From the NCBI RefSeq assembly GCF_000026365.1, contig NC_012995.1, positions 560,501 to 624,500 on the forward strand: a stretch of 64,000 bases of DNA, written 5' to 3'. Every line of letters starts with the position of its first letter. Position 1 is the first letter of the stretch. Both the position numbers and the translations under genes were made by a program. This document shows positions 18,170 through 27,406 of the stretch, one piece after another. The DNA is from Zygosaccharomyces rouxii. Its lineage: Eukaryota > Ascomycota > Saccharomycetes > Saccharomycetales > Saccharomycetaceae. The notes beneath the pieces were generated by a model, which was not told the origin of the DNA, searched no databases, and worked only from the letters and a program-made list of their open reading frames with translations.

Positions 18170-19093
18170 TTAGGCTTCCCCATATTCATCATTTGACACC
18201 AGACAGATACATACGTGCAGAAATCCATCGAAACTCATTAATCTTTGGTACAATTCAAATACGTTAGAATGTAGCGGCACTTCAATACCATTGGAAACCG
18301 CCTTCATTAAAACTTGGTTGTCCTGGAAGAATTCGGGAAATTGAATTTTAGCTAAGTCGGCCACAGTCTGTAGGGATCCATCATCTTTGCATTCGGTCGC
18401 TGAAAGTTGAATTCTCTTTATATCGGGTAGAGTTTGATGCAGTATTATTGGTATAAATTTTGGTCTCTTTGGTATTATCTTAGAGGATATACGGCCAAAA
18501 TTAGTTCTATCTCTGTTCAAGATACTCCCCCAAAACTGCTGAGAGTCTTGCATTGATAATGACATAACTTGTTTAGCTGATCCATTTAATATATAACAAC
18601 TTTGTTTCCACTGGTGCATCCAATAGCTTTTTATCTGATCAATTCCATTTATTAGTGGAATTACACCTGCTGGTGGATTAGATCCATATGCCAACTCAAT
18701 TTTCCAGACATTAATTGAATTCTCAGTATCTCTACTAACTCTACCAGGCGGATTCAACGCTAACATAGAATCGTATAAAACCCCCAAAGGATAGTTCCAA
18801 AACAGCGGCACGTCCTCAAATTCAAACCAATACGTACCGCCATCATTACCATTGGGATCAATTTTCAAACTGTTTCGTAGATGGCTCACGATGGCCGGTA
18901 GATATAGCACTAGATATGTATCTCTCGGTATTCTAACATTAACCAGCGATTCTTTGTGAGACACCTCATTTAACAGTAACGATTGCTTGACATTTATCTG
19001 CACATTAATGGCACCACTCCATACCAATTCCCTAATCTGATCCATATTCATTGTTGTCCCAGCCTTTTCCCTTGGTAGTGCGTTAACGCACAT
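18170..19093 (-). CDS. ATG5: Autophagy protein Atg5
   Basis: 307 aa from the first ATG; alignment with the 294-aa S. cerevisiae protein begins at M15/M17 (NMDQIRELVW), so translation may start at 19051 or 19045. Ubiquitin-like segments are recognisable: RIPRDTYLV (54-62) and FWNYPLGVLYDSM (98-110). The acceptor lysine for Atg12 lies in HQWKQ (Lys163, equal to Lys149 of S. cerevisiae). The Atg12-Atg5 conjugate with Atg16 acts as E3 for Atg8 lipidation on phagophores. It is adjacent to the YPL150W homologue and PPT2 in the YPL148C-YPL150W range. Confidence 0.94.
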   Translation of the reverse strand: MCVNALPREKAGTTMNMDQIRELVWSGAINVQINVKQSLLLNEVSHKESLVNVRIPRDTYLVLYLPAIVSHLRNSLKIDPNGNDGGTYWFEFEDVPLFWNYPLGVLYDSMLALNPPGRVSRDTENSINVWKIELAYGSNPPAGVIPLINGIDQIKSYWMHQWKQSCYILNGSAKQVMSLSMQDSQQFWGSILNRDRTNFGRISSKIIPKRPKFIPIILHQTLPDIKRIQLSATECKDDGSLQTVADLAKIQFPEFFQDNQVLMKAVSNGIEVPLHSNVFELYQRLMSFDGFLHVCICLVSNDEYGEA

Positions 19094-19205
19094 GGACTGA
19101 CTAACTGATGATGATGATGGTAATGTGATTAAAATACAGAAAAATACTAGAATAATACTGAATCACTAGCTCATCGAAAGTCTATCGGTTCAGCAAGAGG
19201 AGTGA

Positions 19206-20726
19206 ATGCAAGTAATCAAGCCTCAAAAGCGAGTGAGTAGTGAATGGTTGTGGCAGTTTCAGGATGGTGACCGTTTTATTGATGTATTCGACAGTCCCAG
19301 CGATACATGGTTAATCTTTGGAGTATTTTATTTAGACAAATTTGATAACGACCCTCATTCAAAACTTGAGAAGCTTCTAAATCAATTAAATGATGAAATC
19401 TGCATCTGGAATCATAAATACCCCTGGTCTGAATTTAACGGTATTAGTTTACAATTGGACAAAACCGCCCAAGGTGTACCTTTCATATTGGGACAGATAT
19501 GTGTTGAAGATAACGTGGTAGAAGAGGAAGCGATAGTTGTGGCCTTGCTTCAAAAGTTTACATCAAAATGTGGGATGCCACAAGTTTTCGTCAAAGTTTG
19601 TGATACTGATGGTGATTTCCTTCTGGCAGAGGCTAGTGACACTATTCCCGAAGATTACGAATATCCAGTGTCCATAAATCGATTATGGATTCATGAAGGT
19701 AAATTCAAATTGATTCCCAAGGAATATTACGAGCATCGTGGGCTGAACCATGAGGAAGCATTGAAGTTTTTAAGAAACAATTACTACAAATTGATAGTAA
19801 TCGATGGAATTCAGCGTAAGATTTCCCAAGGAATTACTAATAAATACCCAGAAGGTTTTTTAGATAATCTGGTGAAATTACCACTGGTATTCGAAGACAG
19901 TCAGGCTCTAAGCATTACAAATGCCAACCCTCGAATAATAAGCTTTGCACTGAAAAATCTCATAACTGAGGAAATTGAAGTTAACAAAGAAGTAAGTCAA
20001 GTTAACGACGGTCAACGGAAAGAATTCTTAGTTCCAAGAAGGTTTGTTGATCTGCTTTCGCTGTTTCTTGATTCCAAAGGTTTAAAGAAGAGCCCCGATC
20101 ATATACCTCTGTATTGTGGGAGAGCGGTAGCAAGTGTAATCAATTCTCTGTTGCGAAGTTCTATCATCAATGTAAATTCCAATGCTGGATCTTTGCCAGG
20201 TAATAATACTGGTTACTTCGACTCACATAAATTTCAAATGGCATCATTAAATGAACCCTTTAAAATGGATTATAATAACGATAATGTTGAAAACATTGTA
20301 GAAAGACTTGGCGAATTCTTCAAGCAAGGTAACGATAGGAAGACTTCAAGTGACCATGAGCAGGAAGTTCAGCAGGATTCTGATGATGATGATGAGAAGG
20401 CAAGACAATTTTTCAGAGATGAGAATGTAGACATTGATGAAGACGATTTTTTTGAATTTTTTCTGGCTGATGCCCTAAAAATGAATAAAGACAATATTGA
20501 AGCATTACGATCTCAGGAGGAACAAAATGAATCTAGTACATCTTCTGAAAATCCAGGCTCATTAGACGGATATGAAGAGCTACTTGCTGATGGCGACGGC
20601 CTTGAAGGTCTTTCGCCATCAGCGTTGGGTGACTTACTAAAGGCATTGGCGATTGATGGCGCTACGGAAGGACCTTTACAGACTATACTTAGAAACGCTG
20701 CTGGACATCAAAACGATGAATTATAA
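19206..20726 (+). CDS. Probable ecdysoneless/SGT1-like (ECD family) protein
   Basis: 506 aa. The pattern fits the ECD/hSGT1 family: an N-terminal domain with WLIFGVFYLDKFDND and YPWSEFNGISL, a central FLRNNYYKL-type helical region, and an acidic C-terminal part with DEDDFFEFFLADAL (about 412-426). ECD proteins have been tied to splicing (Prp8/U5 snRNP assembly) and cell-cycle control in animals and fission yeast. I recall no S. cerevisiae orthologue, which would make this a gene lost there. It is divergent from ATG5 with a 112-bp gap. The family call is from residue pattern only. Confidence 0.65.
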   Translation: MQVIKPQKRVSSEWLWQFQDGDRFIDVFDSPSDTWLIFGVFYLDKFDNDPHSKLEKLLNQLNDEICIWNHKYPWSEFNGISLQLDKTAQGVPFILGQICVEDNVVEEEAIVVALLQKFTSKCGMPQVFVKVCDTDGDFLLAEASDTIPEDYEYPVSINRLWIHEGKFKLIPKEYYEHRGLNHEEALKFLRNNYYKLIVIDGIQRKISQGITNKYPEGFLDNLVKLPLVFEDSQALSITNANPRIISFALKNLITEEIEVNKEVSQVNDGQRKEFLVPRRFVDLLSLFLDSKGLKKSPDHIPLYCGRAVASVINSLLRSSIINVNSNAGSLPGNNTGYFDSHKFQMASLNEPFKMDYNNDNVENIVERLGEFFKQGNDRKTSSDHEQEVQQDSDDDDEKARQFFRDENVDIDEDDFFEFFLADALKMNKDNIEALRSQEEQNESSTSSENPGSLDGYEELLADGDGLEGLSPSALGDLLKALAIDGATEGPLQTILRNAAGHQNDEL

Positions 20727-20937
20727 GGCGACTGAATAGGTTTCAGAACTCCGGAATTTTCTTATTTTTAAATTGTAATATAATACATGCTTATATGTTG
20801 CTTTCCCTAATTGTAGTAAATTAAACTATTCGTTACTCCATTCGTTATCGTTTTTCGTTTTTTCGTTTTTGGTTGTAACCATTATAATCGTCACAATTAT
20901 GATTTTTATTGCAATTTCCCAACCCCTTCTGGGTTTT

Positions 20938-23754
20938 TCAGTCAGAATAGTTATCCTCCTGGTCTGCGATTCGTAGTGCTTCGTCGTCTTCTGTAACTAA
21001 AGATGGGGCACTCATCCCAGAGGAAATAATAGGGAATTTTGGGGAACAGCTACGAGCTTCACCGGCACTTATTTGACCCGCTAATGAAGAGTTGGAATTT
21101 TCAAACGGATGATAATGCGTTAATGATCTTGATATGGAACCAACTCTTTTGGGAACAGAATGCTCATCACTCTGGTTGAGAAAATCATTGTCTTCTTCCA
21201 TGACTAAACTCTGATGTGGCGATAAAATGATACTATTGGAAGTGTGCTTTTCCTCTTGAGAATTTAATGAACCTTCTTCCTGAATAATAGACTGGGGTTG
21301 AGAGGCCTTAGTAAACCCTCGGTTATGGTTTTTCCTCCCAATAGATCCACGTCGTGAGCCACTGCGGTTTCGTCTGGGAAACCAGGTATGTTGGGCACCA
21401 AACCTAGGGAGCACTGAGTCAGTAACCGCTGTTCCCTTTGTCTTCCGTATATCCATTATTGTGGGTGGAGAAGCTGTCGTAATGTCGTAAAATGAGTCTG
21501 TTCTAGAACTTCTTTCACTTGCGCTTGAAGCGCTTGACATAATGCTCAAATCTCTTCTATCAAGAGTCTGTTTGTAAATGCTACGACCCTTAAGATCTGA
21601 ACTTACTTCTCCGGTACTCGCATGTGGGAAATTTGGCCTGGGGAAATCCGAAACTCGTAGTGATGAAGCATTCCCATCTGTCGAATACTCAGAGTTAAAT
21701 GTATCGTTAGAGAATTCCGATATACCTGATACCGGTCTTGGGCGTAAGAAATTGGGTGATTTATGCCCATCATGCGATGACAACTGGATGTTTTGATTGA
21801 ACACTGTTTCCACGTCATAATTACCTGCCGATGTTTGACCAGAAATGTCACTAGAAGTCCGTGATTTTAATCTTTTCAACAGTCTTTGATCGGAATGAAC
21901 TTTCGATTCGATAACAGCGTCATCTGCTGAAACATCATTTAATTGTGAAGCCGCAGTATCCTGATCCTTGGCGGTAGATTGATTTGAACTCTTCGTGGCA
22001 GACTTGAGTGATTCTGAACGATTGGTTCTCTTTTTGTCTTGATAACCAGTGTGATCGATAGCATTTGTAGAACCAGTAGGAGACGTACTATGGCTTTTAC
22101 GATAATTGCTATTTCGTTGAGATCCATTATGACTTCCCGCTCCATTATTACCGTTCATACACTTGTTATTGGCACTACTGTTATTATTGTTATTAGACTG
22201 TTGCTTTTTGGATTTGAAGAATTTTGTAACCTTACTGAGAATGTTATTTTTCTTACTTCCAGATGGATGACCACCACTACTACCGGAGCCCTTGATGGAT
22301 GATACAGAGGCAGTACTATCATTTGTTGATAACCATTGTTGTTGTGGTGGTGGTGAAGACTGTTTCGATATAACCGAACGAGATGGGTCTATCGATTTTT
22401 TATTCTTGAGCTCTACCAGTGATTGGTTCTGTGTTTGTTGTTGTAATGGCTGCGGTTGTTGCTGGGATCGCCTCTCTACATATGACGGCAGTACATCATT
22501 TGCATCACTATTTTTACTGAGCATTCTTCTCAAAGACGAAACATTTTTAAGGTCAGCCGCCGAACTAGAATTTTGCCTCCTTATAGGTATTCGTGATTCA
22601 GGTGTTTCCTGAATTGATGGTTGTGAATCAAAAACTTTTTTCACTGATAGAACTGATCTACTTCTCCTTGGATAATCTACTCTTTCACAAGCTCTTTCGT
22701 GTTCTAATAGTAATAACCAAAGTCCCGATAAAGAATCACATTTTTTCTTTTGAATTGACGCTTTGATCGATTGGGCATCAAACCCCGATTGTTTCAATCT
22801 TTTCAAAAGTTTCCTTTCCAATCTCGAACGGAATTGGGTCATACCTAACCGCTGTCGTTTAATGATTTTTTCAGTTCTGCTTAACATAATTTGTCCATAA
22901 GGTTGTAGGAAAGGATGTGATAGGATTTGTTCCATTGTAGGCCTTTCTGATGGGCACTTGGCCAATAACCTCTTAATTAAATCCTTAGCTTCATGGCTCA
23001 CAAAATTATCGTTAAAGTTTGGAAAATCGTTGACAATTTTCCATTTAGTTTTAGTTTCATCATCTTCGTCAAAGGGCATAGTTCCGTTAATCATAGTATA
23101 AAGGATGACTCCTAGGGACCAAATATCGATTTTAAACCCATCATATGCCTGTCTCTGGATTAATTCAGGAGCCATATAAACAGTCGTACCACAGATGGTT
23201 TCTAAGGAGGATTTAGACACGCATTCCCTTGTAAATCCAAAATCTGTTAACTTGGCGTTCCCATTCTTGTCTAACAAGATATTTTCCAGTTTTAAGTCTC
23301 TGTGAACGCAGTTCAACGAGTGTGCATAGTGTACAGCACTCACTATTTGCGCAAATAACTTTGCACATTCATCTAGTGGGATTCTATGCAGCATCAGTAA
23401 ATGCTCGTACAATTCCCTACCAGGACAGTACTCCAGAGCCATCCAGACTTTAGTTTCTGTAACAATTACTTCATATAACTTTGTAATATAGGGAAAATCG
23501 AATTGTCTGTGGTAAAATACTTCTCTTACTAAATTAGGGTCACTCTTATCGCTCGTCTTTAACACAACTTTTCTATGAGTAGGCTTATGTGATGCCAAAT
23601 ATACCTTACCAAAGCTTCCCTCACCTATTTGCTTAAGTATCTTGTAATTCCCAACCTCTGACAACTCATCAGAGGTAAACTGGCTATATAGCCGATTGTA
23701 GGAATTACCAATGATAGATTTTATCTGGTTTTGTTCAGCCTTTGTAGGCGACAT
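20938..23754 (-). CDS. Ser/Thr protein kinase, YPL150W homologue
   Basis: 938 aa (YPL150W 901 aa). Kinase domain roughly 37-285: glycine loop IGEGSFGKV (43-51), catalytic-core lysine 66 (VVLK), HRD 151-153, DFG 171-173, and activation segment ETICGTTVYMAPE. The domain is of the CAMK/Snf1-like class. The remaining 600 residues are Ser/Asn/Gln-rich and probably disordered, with basic patches (FFKSKKQQ). The S. cerevisiae protein is an uncharacterised kinase reported to bind acidic lipids. Synteny with ATG5 (YPL149W) supports orthology. Confidence 0.88.
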   Translation of the reverse strand: MSPTKAEQNQIKSIIGNSYNRLYSQFTSDELSEVGNYKILKQIGEGSFGKVYLASHKPTHRKVVLKTSDKSDPNLVREVFYHRQFDFPYITKLYEVIVTETKVWMALEYCPGRELYEHLLMLHRIPLDECAKLFAQIVSAVHYAHSLNCVHRDLKLENILLDKNGNAKLTDFGFTRECVSKSSLETICGTTVYMAPELIQRQAYDGFKIDIWSLGVILYTMINGTMPFDEDDETKTKWKIVNDFPNFNDNFVSHEAKDLIKRLLAKCPSERPTMEQILSHPFLQPYGQIMLSRTEKIIKRQRLGMTQFRSRLERKLLKRLKQSGFDAQSIKASIQKKKCDSLSGLWLLLLEHERACERVDYPRRSRSVLSVKKVFDSQPSIQETPESRIPIRRQNSSSAADLKNVSSLRRMLSKNSDANDVLPSYVERRSQQQPQPLQQQTQNQSLVELKNKKSIDPSRSVISKQSSPPPQQQWLSTNDSTASVSSIKGSGSSGGHPSGSKKNNILSKVTKFFKSKKQQSNNNNNSSANNKCMNGNNGAGSHNGSQRNSNYRKSHSTSPTGSTNAIDHTGYQDKKRTNRSESLKSATKSSNQSTAKDQDTAASQLNDVSADDAVIESKVHSDQRLLKRLKSRTSSDISGQTSAGNYDVETVFNQNIQLSSHDGHKSPNFLRPRPVSGISEFSNDTFNSEYSTDGNASSLRVSDFPRPNFPHASTGEVSSDLKGRSIYKQTLDRRDLSIMSSASSASERSSRTDSFYDITTASPPTIMDIRKTKGTAVTDSVLPRFGAQHTWFPRRNRSGSRRGSIGRKNHNRGFTKASQPQSIIQEEGSLNSQEEKHTSNSIILSPHQSLVMEEDNDFLNQSDEHSVPKRVGSISRSLTHYHPFENSNSSLAGQISAGEARSCSPKFPIISSGMSAPSLVTEDDEALRIADQEDNYSD

Positions 23755-24225
23755 TTTTTATCCATCTAACAAGAACTCACACTCTCAATCCTATAAAACT
23801 TTTAAACCCCTACCCGTTAAACTATCAATTGGTGAACAGTAACCAAAGCGTTTCTCCCAACTACAACTCAAAGAAAAAAAAAAAAAAAAGGCACTAATCT
23901 TTCCGTACACCTATAAGTAAATCCCTTAGTTCAAAACAAACAGTTTCAATTGTTTTTTAAACCCTATGAAGTGCCTTAAAACCCGCTAAAGATCCATTTA
24001 TTGCTTGAATATGTAGGTGAAGCATCTACTTGCATGTTCCTTCAATGCTACATGTAATTGCCAAATATTTCACTAATAATCTTCGTATAGCGTGATTGTA
24101 AATAACAATAAGTCCGAATCTTATCTCGTATTAGAAGAATAAGTTGGCACATTTTAAGCAACTACATTGGCTCTTATAAGCGGTTTGAACTGATTTAATT
24201 GTATATTCCGTTTTGGAAAGAGCAC
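23755..24225. promoter_or_regulatory. Divergent promoter region between the YPL150W homologue and MET7
   Basis: 471 bp, AT-rich, with an A-tract of about 15 at 23875-23889. I see no gene, repeat or strong factor site beyond this nucleosome-excluding tract. A TTG codon at 24199 opens the MET7 frame but is not a credible start. Confidence 0.4.
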
Positions 24226-25692
24226 ATGAAATTATCCATGCCGCTCAAGATGGCAGTTAGAGGTTATCAGGAGGCTGTCACTGCGTTAAACTCCCTGCAA
24301 TCAAACTATGCCAATATAATGGCGATTCGGGAATCTGGAGACCGTAAAAACCAGATGAATATTTGGGAGATGCAAGAATGGTCGAGGAGGATCGGTTACA
24401 ATGTTTCAGAATTTGACAAGTTAAATGTCGTACATATTACCGGTACAAAGGGTAAAGGATCCACAGCTGCATTTGTAGCGTCTATCCTTGGTAAGTACAA
24501 GGTACCTAAAGTTGGACTATACACTTCACCACATTTGAAATCTGTTACTGAAAGGATAAGAATCAACGGAAACCCTATTTCAGAGGATAAATTTGCCAAA
24601 TATTTCTTTGAAGTTTGGGACAAATTGGAAAACACAGAATCGGAATTGAGTAAATTCCCACATATGATTCCAGGGAGTAAACCAGGGTATTTCAAATATT
24701 TGACCCTGTTGTCGTTCCATGTTTTCATGCGGGAAGGCTGTGATTGTTGTGTTTATGAAGTTGGTGTTGGGGGTGAATTCGATAGTACAAATATCGTGGA
24801 AAGACCATTAGCTTGTGGTGTTACACAATTGGGTATTGATCACACATTTATGCTGGGTAATACTATTGAGGAAATTGCTTGGAATAAAGGTGGGATCTTC
24901 AAGAAACAAGCGCCAGCTTTCACTGTTAAGGAGCAACCTCCAAAAGGTTTGAAGATGTTAGAACAAAGGGCTAATGAACGCGGTACTCAATTAGAAGAAG
25001 TTCCTATTTACCAAGGTTTAAGAGGTAGAAAATTAGGGATCGCTGGTGATTTCCAAATCGCTAATGCTTCGTTAGCAGTAGCACTATCATCACAGGCATT
25101 AGCTTCTATGTATTTCTTACCATCTCCGATCCCTAACACTGAAGATGCCAGTATCCCAGCAAGATTTTTAGAAGGCTTGGAACTTACACGTTGGGATGGT
25201 CGTTGCCAAACCTTGGTCAAAGGTTCAGCTACTTGGTTTATAGATGGCGCTCATACAAAAGAGAGTATAGAAGCTGCTTCTGGTTGGTTTACTCAACAGG
25301 TTGTCCGTTCAAAAAATAAGAAAATATTACTGTTTAATCAACAGAGTCGTGATGCCAATAGTCTGTTGAGTAATCTGTATTCCAAGACACATCCGGATGT
25401 TCAATTCGATCAGGTTATTTTCACCACTAATGTCACTTGGACCTCTGGTTCTTACAGCTCTGACCTTGTATCCATGAATACTTCAAAAGAGCAAGTTGAT
25501 AATCTAGAAGTTCAAAAGTCATTGGCGGAAAAATGGACTGCATTAGATGGTCAAAGAAGTAAAATCCATGTCACTTCTAGCATTGAGGCCGCTTACACAT
25601 TAATTAGACAATTAGAAGAACCCGTAGATGTTTTCGTTACAGGATCTTTACATCTTGTAGGGGGGTTACTTGTGGTCTTCGATAACTTATAA
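24226..25692 (+). CDS. MET7: Folylpolyglutamate synthase
   Basis: 488 aa from ATG 24226 (M5 and M9 are alternatives); S. cerevisiae Met7 is 548 aa. The ATP-binding loop VHITGTKGKGST (69-80), YTSPHLKSVTERIRING and GVGGEFDSTN are typical FPGS motifs. The C-terminal domain includes DGAHTKES. It adds gamma-glutamates to folates, retaining them in cytosol and mitochondria for methionine and glycine metabolism and for mitochondrial DNA maintenance. The basic N-terminus (MKLSMPLKMAVRGYQ) could be a weak mitochondrial presequence. Confidence 0.94.
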   Translation: MKLSMPLKMAVRGYQEAVTALNSLQSNYANIMAIRESGDRKNQMNIWEMQEWSRRIGYNVSEFDKLNVVHITGTKGKGSTAAFVASILGKYKVPKVGLYTSPHLKSVTERIRINGNPISEDKFAKYFFEVWDKLENTESELSKFPHMIPGSKPGYFKYLTLLSFHVFMREGCDCCVYEVGVGGEFDSTNIVERPLACGVTQLGIDHTFMLGNTIEEIAWNKGGIFKKQAPAFTVKEQPPKGLKMLEQRANERGTQLEEVPIYQGLRGRKLGIAGDFQIANASLAVALSSQALASMYFLPSPIPNTEDASIPARFLEGLELTRWDGRCQTLVKGSATWFIDGAHTKESIEAASGWFTQQVVRSKNKKILLFNQQSRDANSLLSNLYSKTHPDVQFDQVIFTTNVTWTSGSYSSDLVSMNTSKEQVDNLEVQKSLAEKWTALDGQRSKIHVTSSIEAAYTLIRQLEEPVDVFVTGSLHLVGGLLVVFDNL

Positions 25693-25826
25693 AGAAACTC
25701 GCTTTTTATGTCCACTTTTTCTTTCTTTTAATCTCTTTTAAAGATTATTTTATTCATTTTGTTATATTCATCTTACTTATTCTATTATTATTATGGATTT
25801 GTTAAAGACCTTGAGAATAGCTCACT

Positions 25827-26996
25827 TCACAGTGCGATGCAAGGACGATCTGTAATATCCTTTCCGTACCATATGGCCCAATTGTTGAAATAAGCCTTGT
25901 GCAGATCCGAATTTGGATTTTCGTATTCTTTCATAGCCTTCATGGCACTTTCCATGTTAAAGAAATTAATCGAAATACACAACTTCCTTGAAACCACCGG
26001 TGTTATTTCCAAAATTTCTCCAAATGTTCCAAAATCCTGTTTAATTTCTGAAAGGTTCAATGGTTCTAATGGGGATTCTTTGTAAGCTTCACTGTATTTG
26101 GTTCTTTTGGTACAATTGATATACTTCTTCATAATGAGGCTCCGACAAAAATCCTGATCATCGCTTGAAGATTGTTGATCATCCCATTCATTGCCTTTCT
26201 TGGTTTTATGTTCAGAGCTTTTTCCCCATTCTGGTGTCAAATGCTGACCATTTATTTTAAACATGTTGGTTCTACCATATTTCATAAAGGAATAGGCGGC
26301 TTCATGGGTGAGAAAATCCAATTCGATTTTTTTCAAGGCTTGTTCATCATCGGTGTGAACTATTATGTTTTCAAGTGGTCCAGCATGTATCTGGGCCAGT
26401 ATGCTTGCAATTCCTGTTCTCTTAGGTATATTACCCAATACAATTGCCTTAGGACGAACGTTATTCTCCAATAGTTCATCTTCACTTGAGCTCGTGACGT
26501 AGATATTCTCACCATCTACTGCAGCGTATGCATTATCTTCCTGAAACAAATCTGGAATCCTTTGGGGAACACCAAATACATCCAATTCATAGTCTACCAT
26601 CTCTCCATTTACGTTAAGTCTATGGGTCTTGGTGCTGGGTTCTTGATCCATGTTCATTCCAAGCTTATTTTTATTTGTAGTACTTTTAAATTGCAATTGG
26701 TGAGGTACAGCGTTCATTTGAGCGTAGCAATTATCGCTGGACTGTTCATTAGGTAGATTCGATTGTCTGGCGGTTTTAAATCTAGTGCTCTTTTCTGAAC
26801 CCAACAAATGATTTCTAGCAAACCTTCTAAATCCAAAGAGTTCATGATTACCATTATCCTCCATCGTACTAGATGAAAAAAATGATGATATCGATGACAC
26901 TCTGGATCTTCCTTGGTTCAATTGCAAATTTTCCACATTTCTCTTTCCATCCAAATATACGTAGGCGGGAATACTGTTGTTCCTAGAAGCAGTCAT
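25827..26996 (-). CDS. SSP2: Sporulation-specific protein Ssp2
   Basis: 389 aa (S. cerevisiae 371). The N-terminal third is low complexity; the C-terminal part has two RRM-like stretches (KAIVLGNIPKRTGIASIL and a later LEITPVVSRKLCISINFF/MESAMKAMKEYE). Ssp2 activates the meiotic MAP kinase Smk1 in spore-wall formation. The gene lies between MET7 (YOR241W) and PUS7 (YOR243C) exactly as SSP2 (YOR242C) does. A CACAAAA core resembling the Ndt80 middle-sporulation element lies on the coding strand at 27297-27291, about 295 bp before the ATG. Confidence 0.88.
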   Translation of the reverse strand: MTASRNNSIPAYVYLDGKRNVENLQLNQGRSRVSSISSFFSSSTMEDNGNHELFGFRRFARNHLLGSEKSTRFKTARQSNLPNEQSSDNCYAQMNAVPHQLQFKSTTNKNKLGMNMDQEPSTKTHRLNVNGEMVDYELDVFGVPQRIPDLFQEDNAYAAVDGENIYVTSSSEDELLENNVRPKAIVLGNIPKRTGIASILAQIHAGPLENIIVHTDDEQALKKIELDFLTHEAAYSFMKYGRTNMFKINGQHLTPEWGKSSEHKTKKGNEWDDQQSSSDDQDFCRSLIMKKYINCTKRTKYSEAYKESPLEPLNLSEIKQDFGTFGEILEITPVVSRKLCISINFFNMESAMKAMKEYENPNSDLHKAYFNNWAIWYGKDITDRPCIAL

Positions 26997-27406
26997 GATG
27001 TTAGTTAAGCAAATACGTTTAAAATTATTATTATATTTCTTTGTTATTTTTTGTTATTTTATCCCTGTTGATCGTTAGCAAAATGTGTAACTGGTTAGCA
27101 ATTCAGGGCCCTTCTCAAGTTGGACTTTTATTATAATAACTTGATAATTTTGATCTTGTTAAACTTTCTAATTTTTTTTCAAAACTTCAGGAATGAAATT
27201 TAAGAAATTCCCATGATGTTCAGATTTTATAAAGAGAATTTGATTTTCTGGGGCCTTTCTTTAATTTCTTTATCTTTGATTTTTGTGTATTACTGTTTAA
27301 AATAGCGTCACTGTCGTTGCTGGGCGACAGTGTGACGCGCGAAGGTAAGATAATTATAATAAACAATTATTATACAGAACACAGCTATTGTTAACAGATA
27401 AAACAG
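26997..27406. promoter_or_regulatory. SSP2 upstream region / PUS7 3' flank
   Basis: 410 bp, very AT-rich except for a GC-rich inverted repeat at 27305-27338 (see findings). A possible Ndt80-type core (CACAAAA on the minus strand, 27291-27297) fits the expected middle-meiotic expression of SSP2. No open reading frame of note. Confidence 0.45.
27305..27338. repeat. GC-rich inverted repeat (hairpin)
   Basis: Left arm GCGTCACTGTCG and right arm CGACAGTGTGACGC pair over 12 bp with a 2-nt bulge; the inner 8 bp (CACTGTCG/CGACAGTG) are perfect around an 8-nt loop. It lies 69 bp beyond the PUS7 stop codon and 309 bp before the SSP2 ATG, in otherwise AT-rich DNA. Confidence 0.8.
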
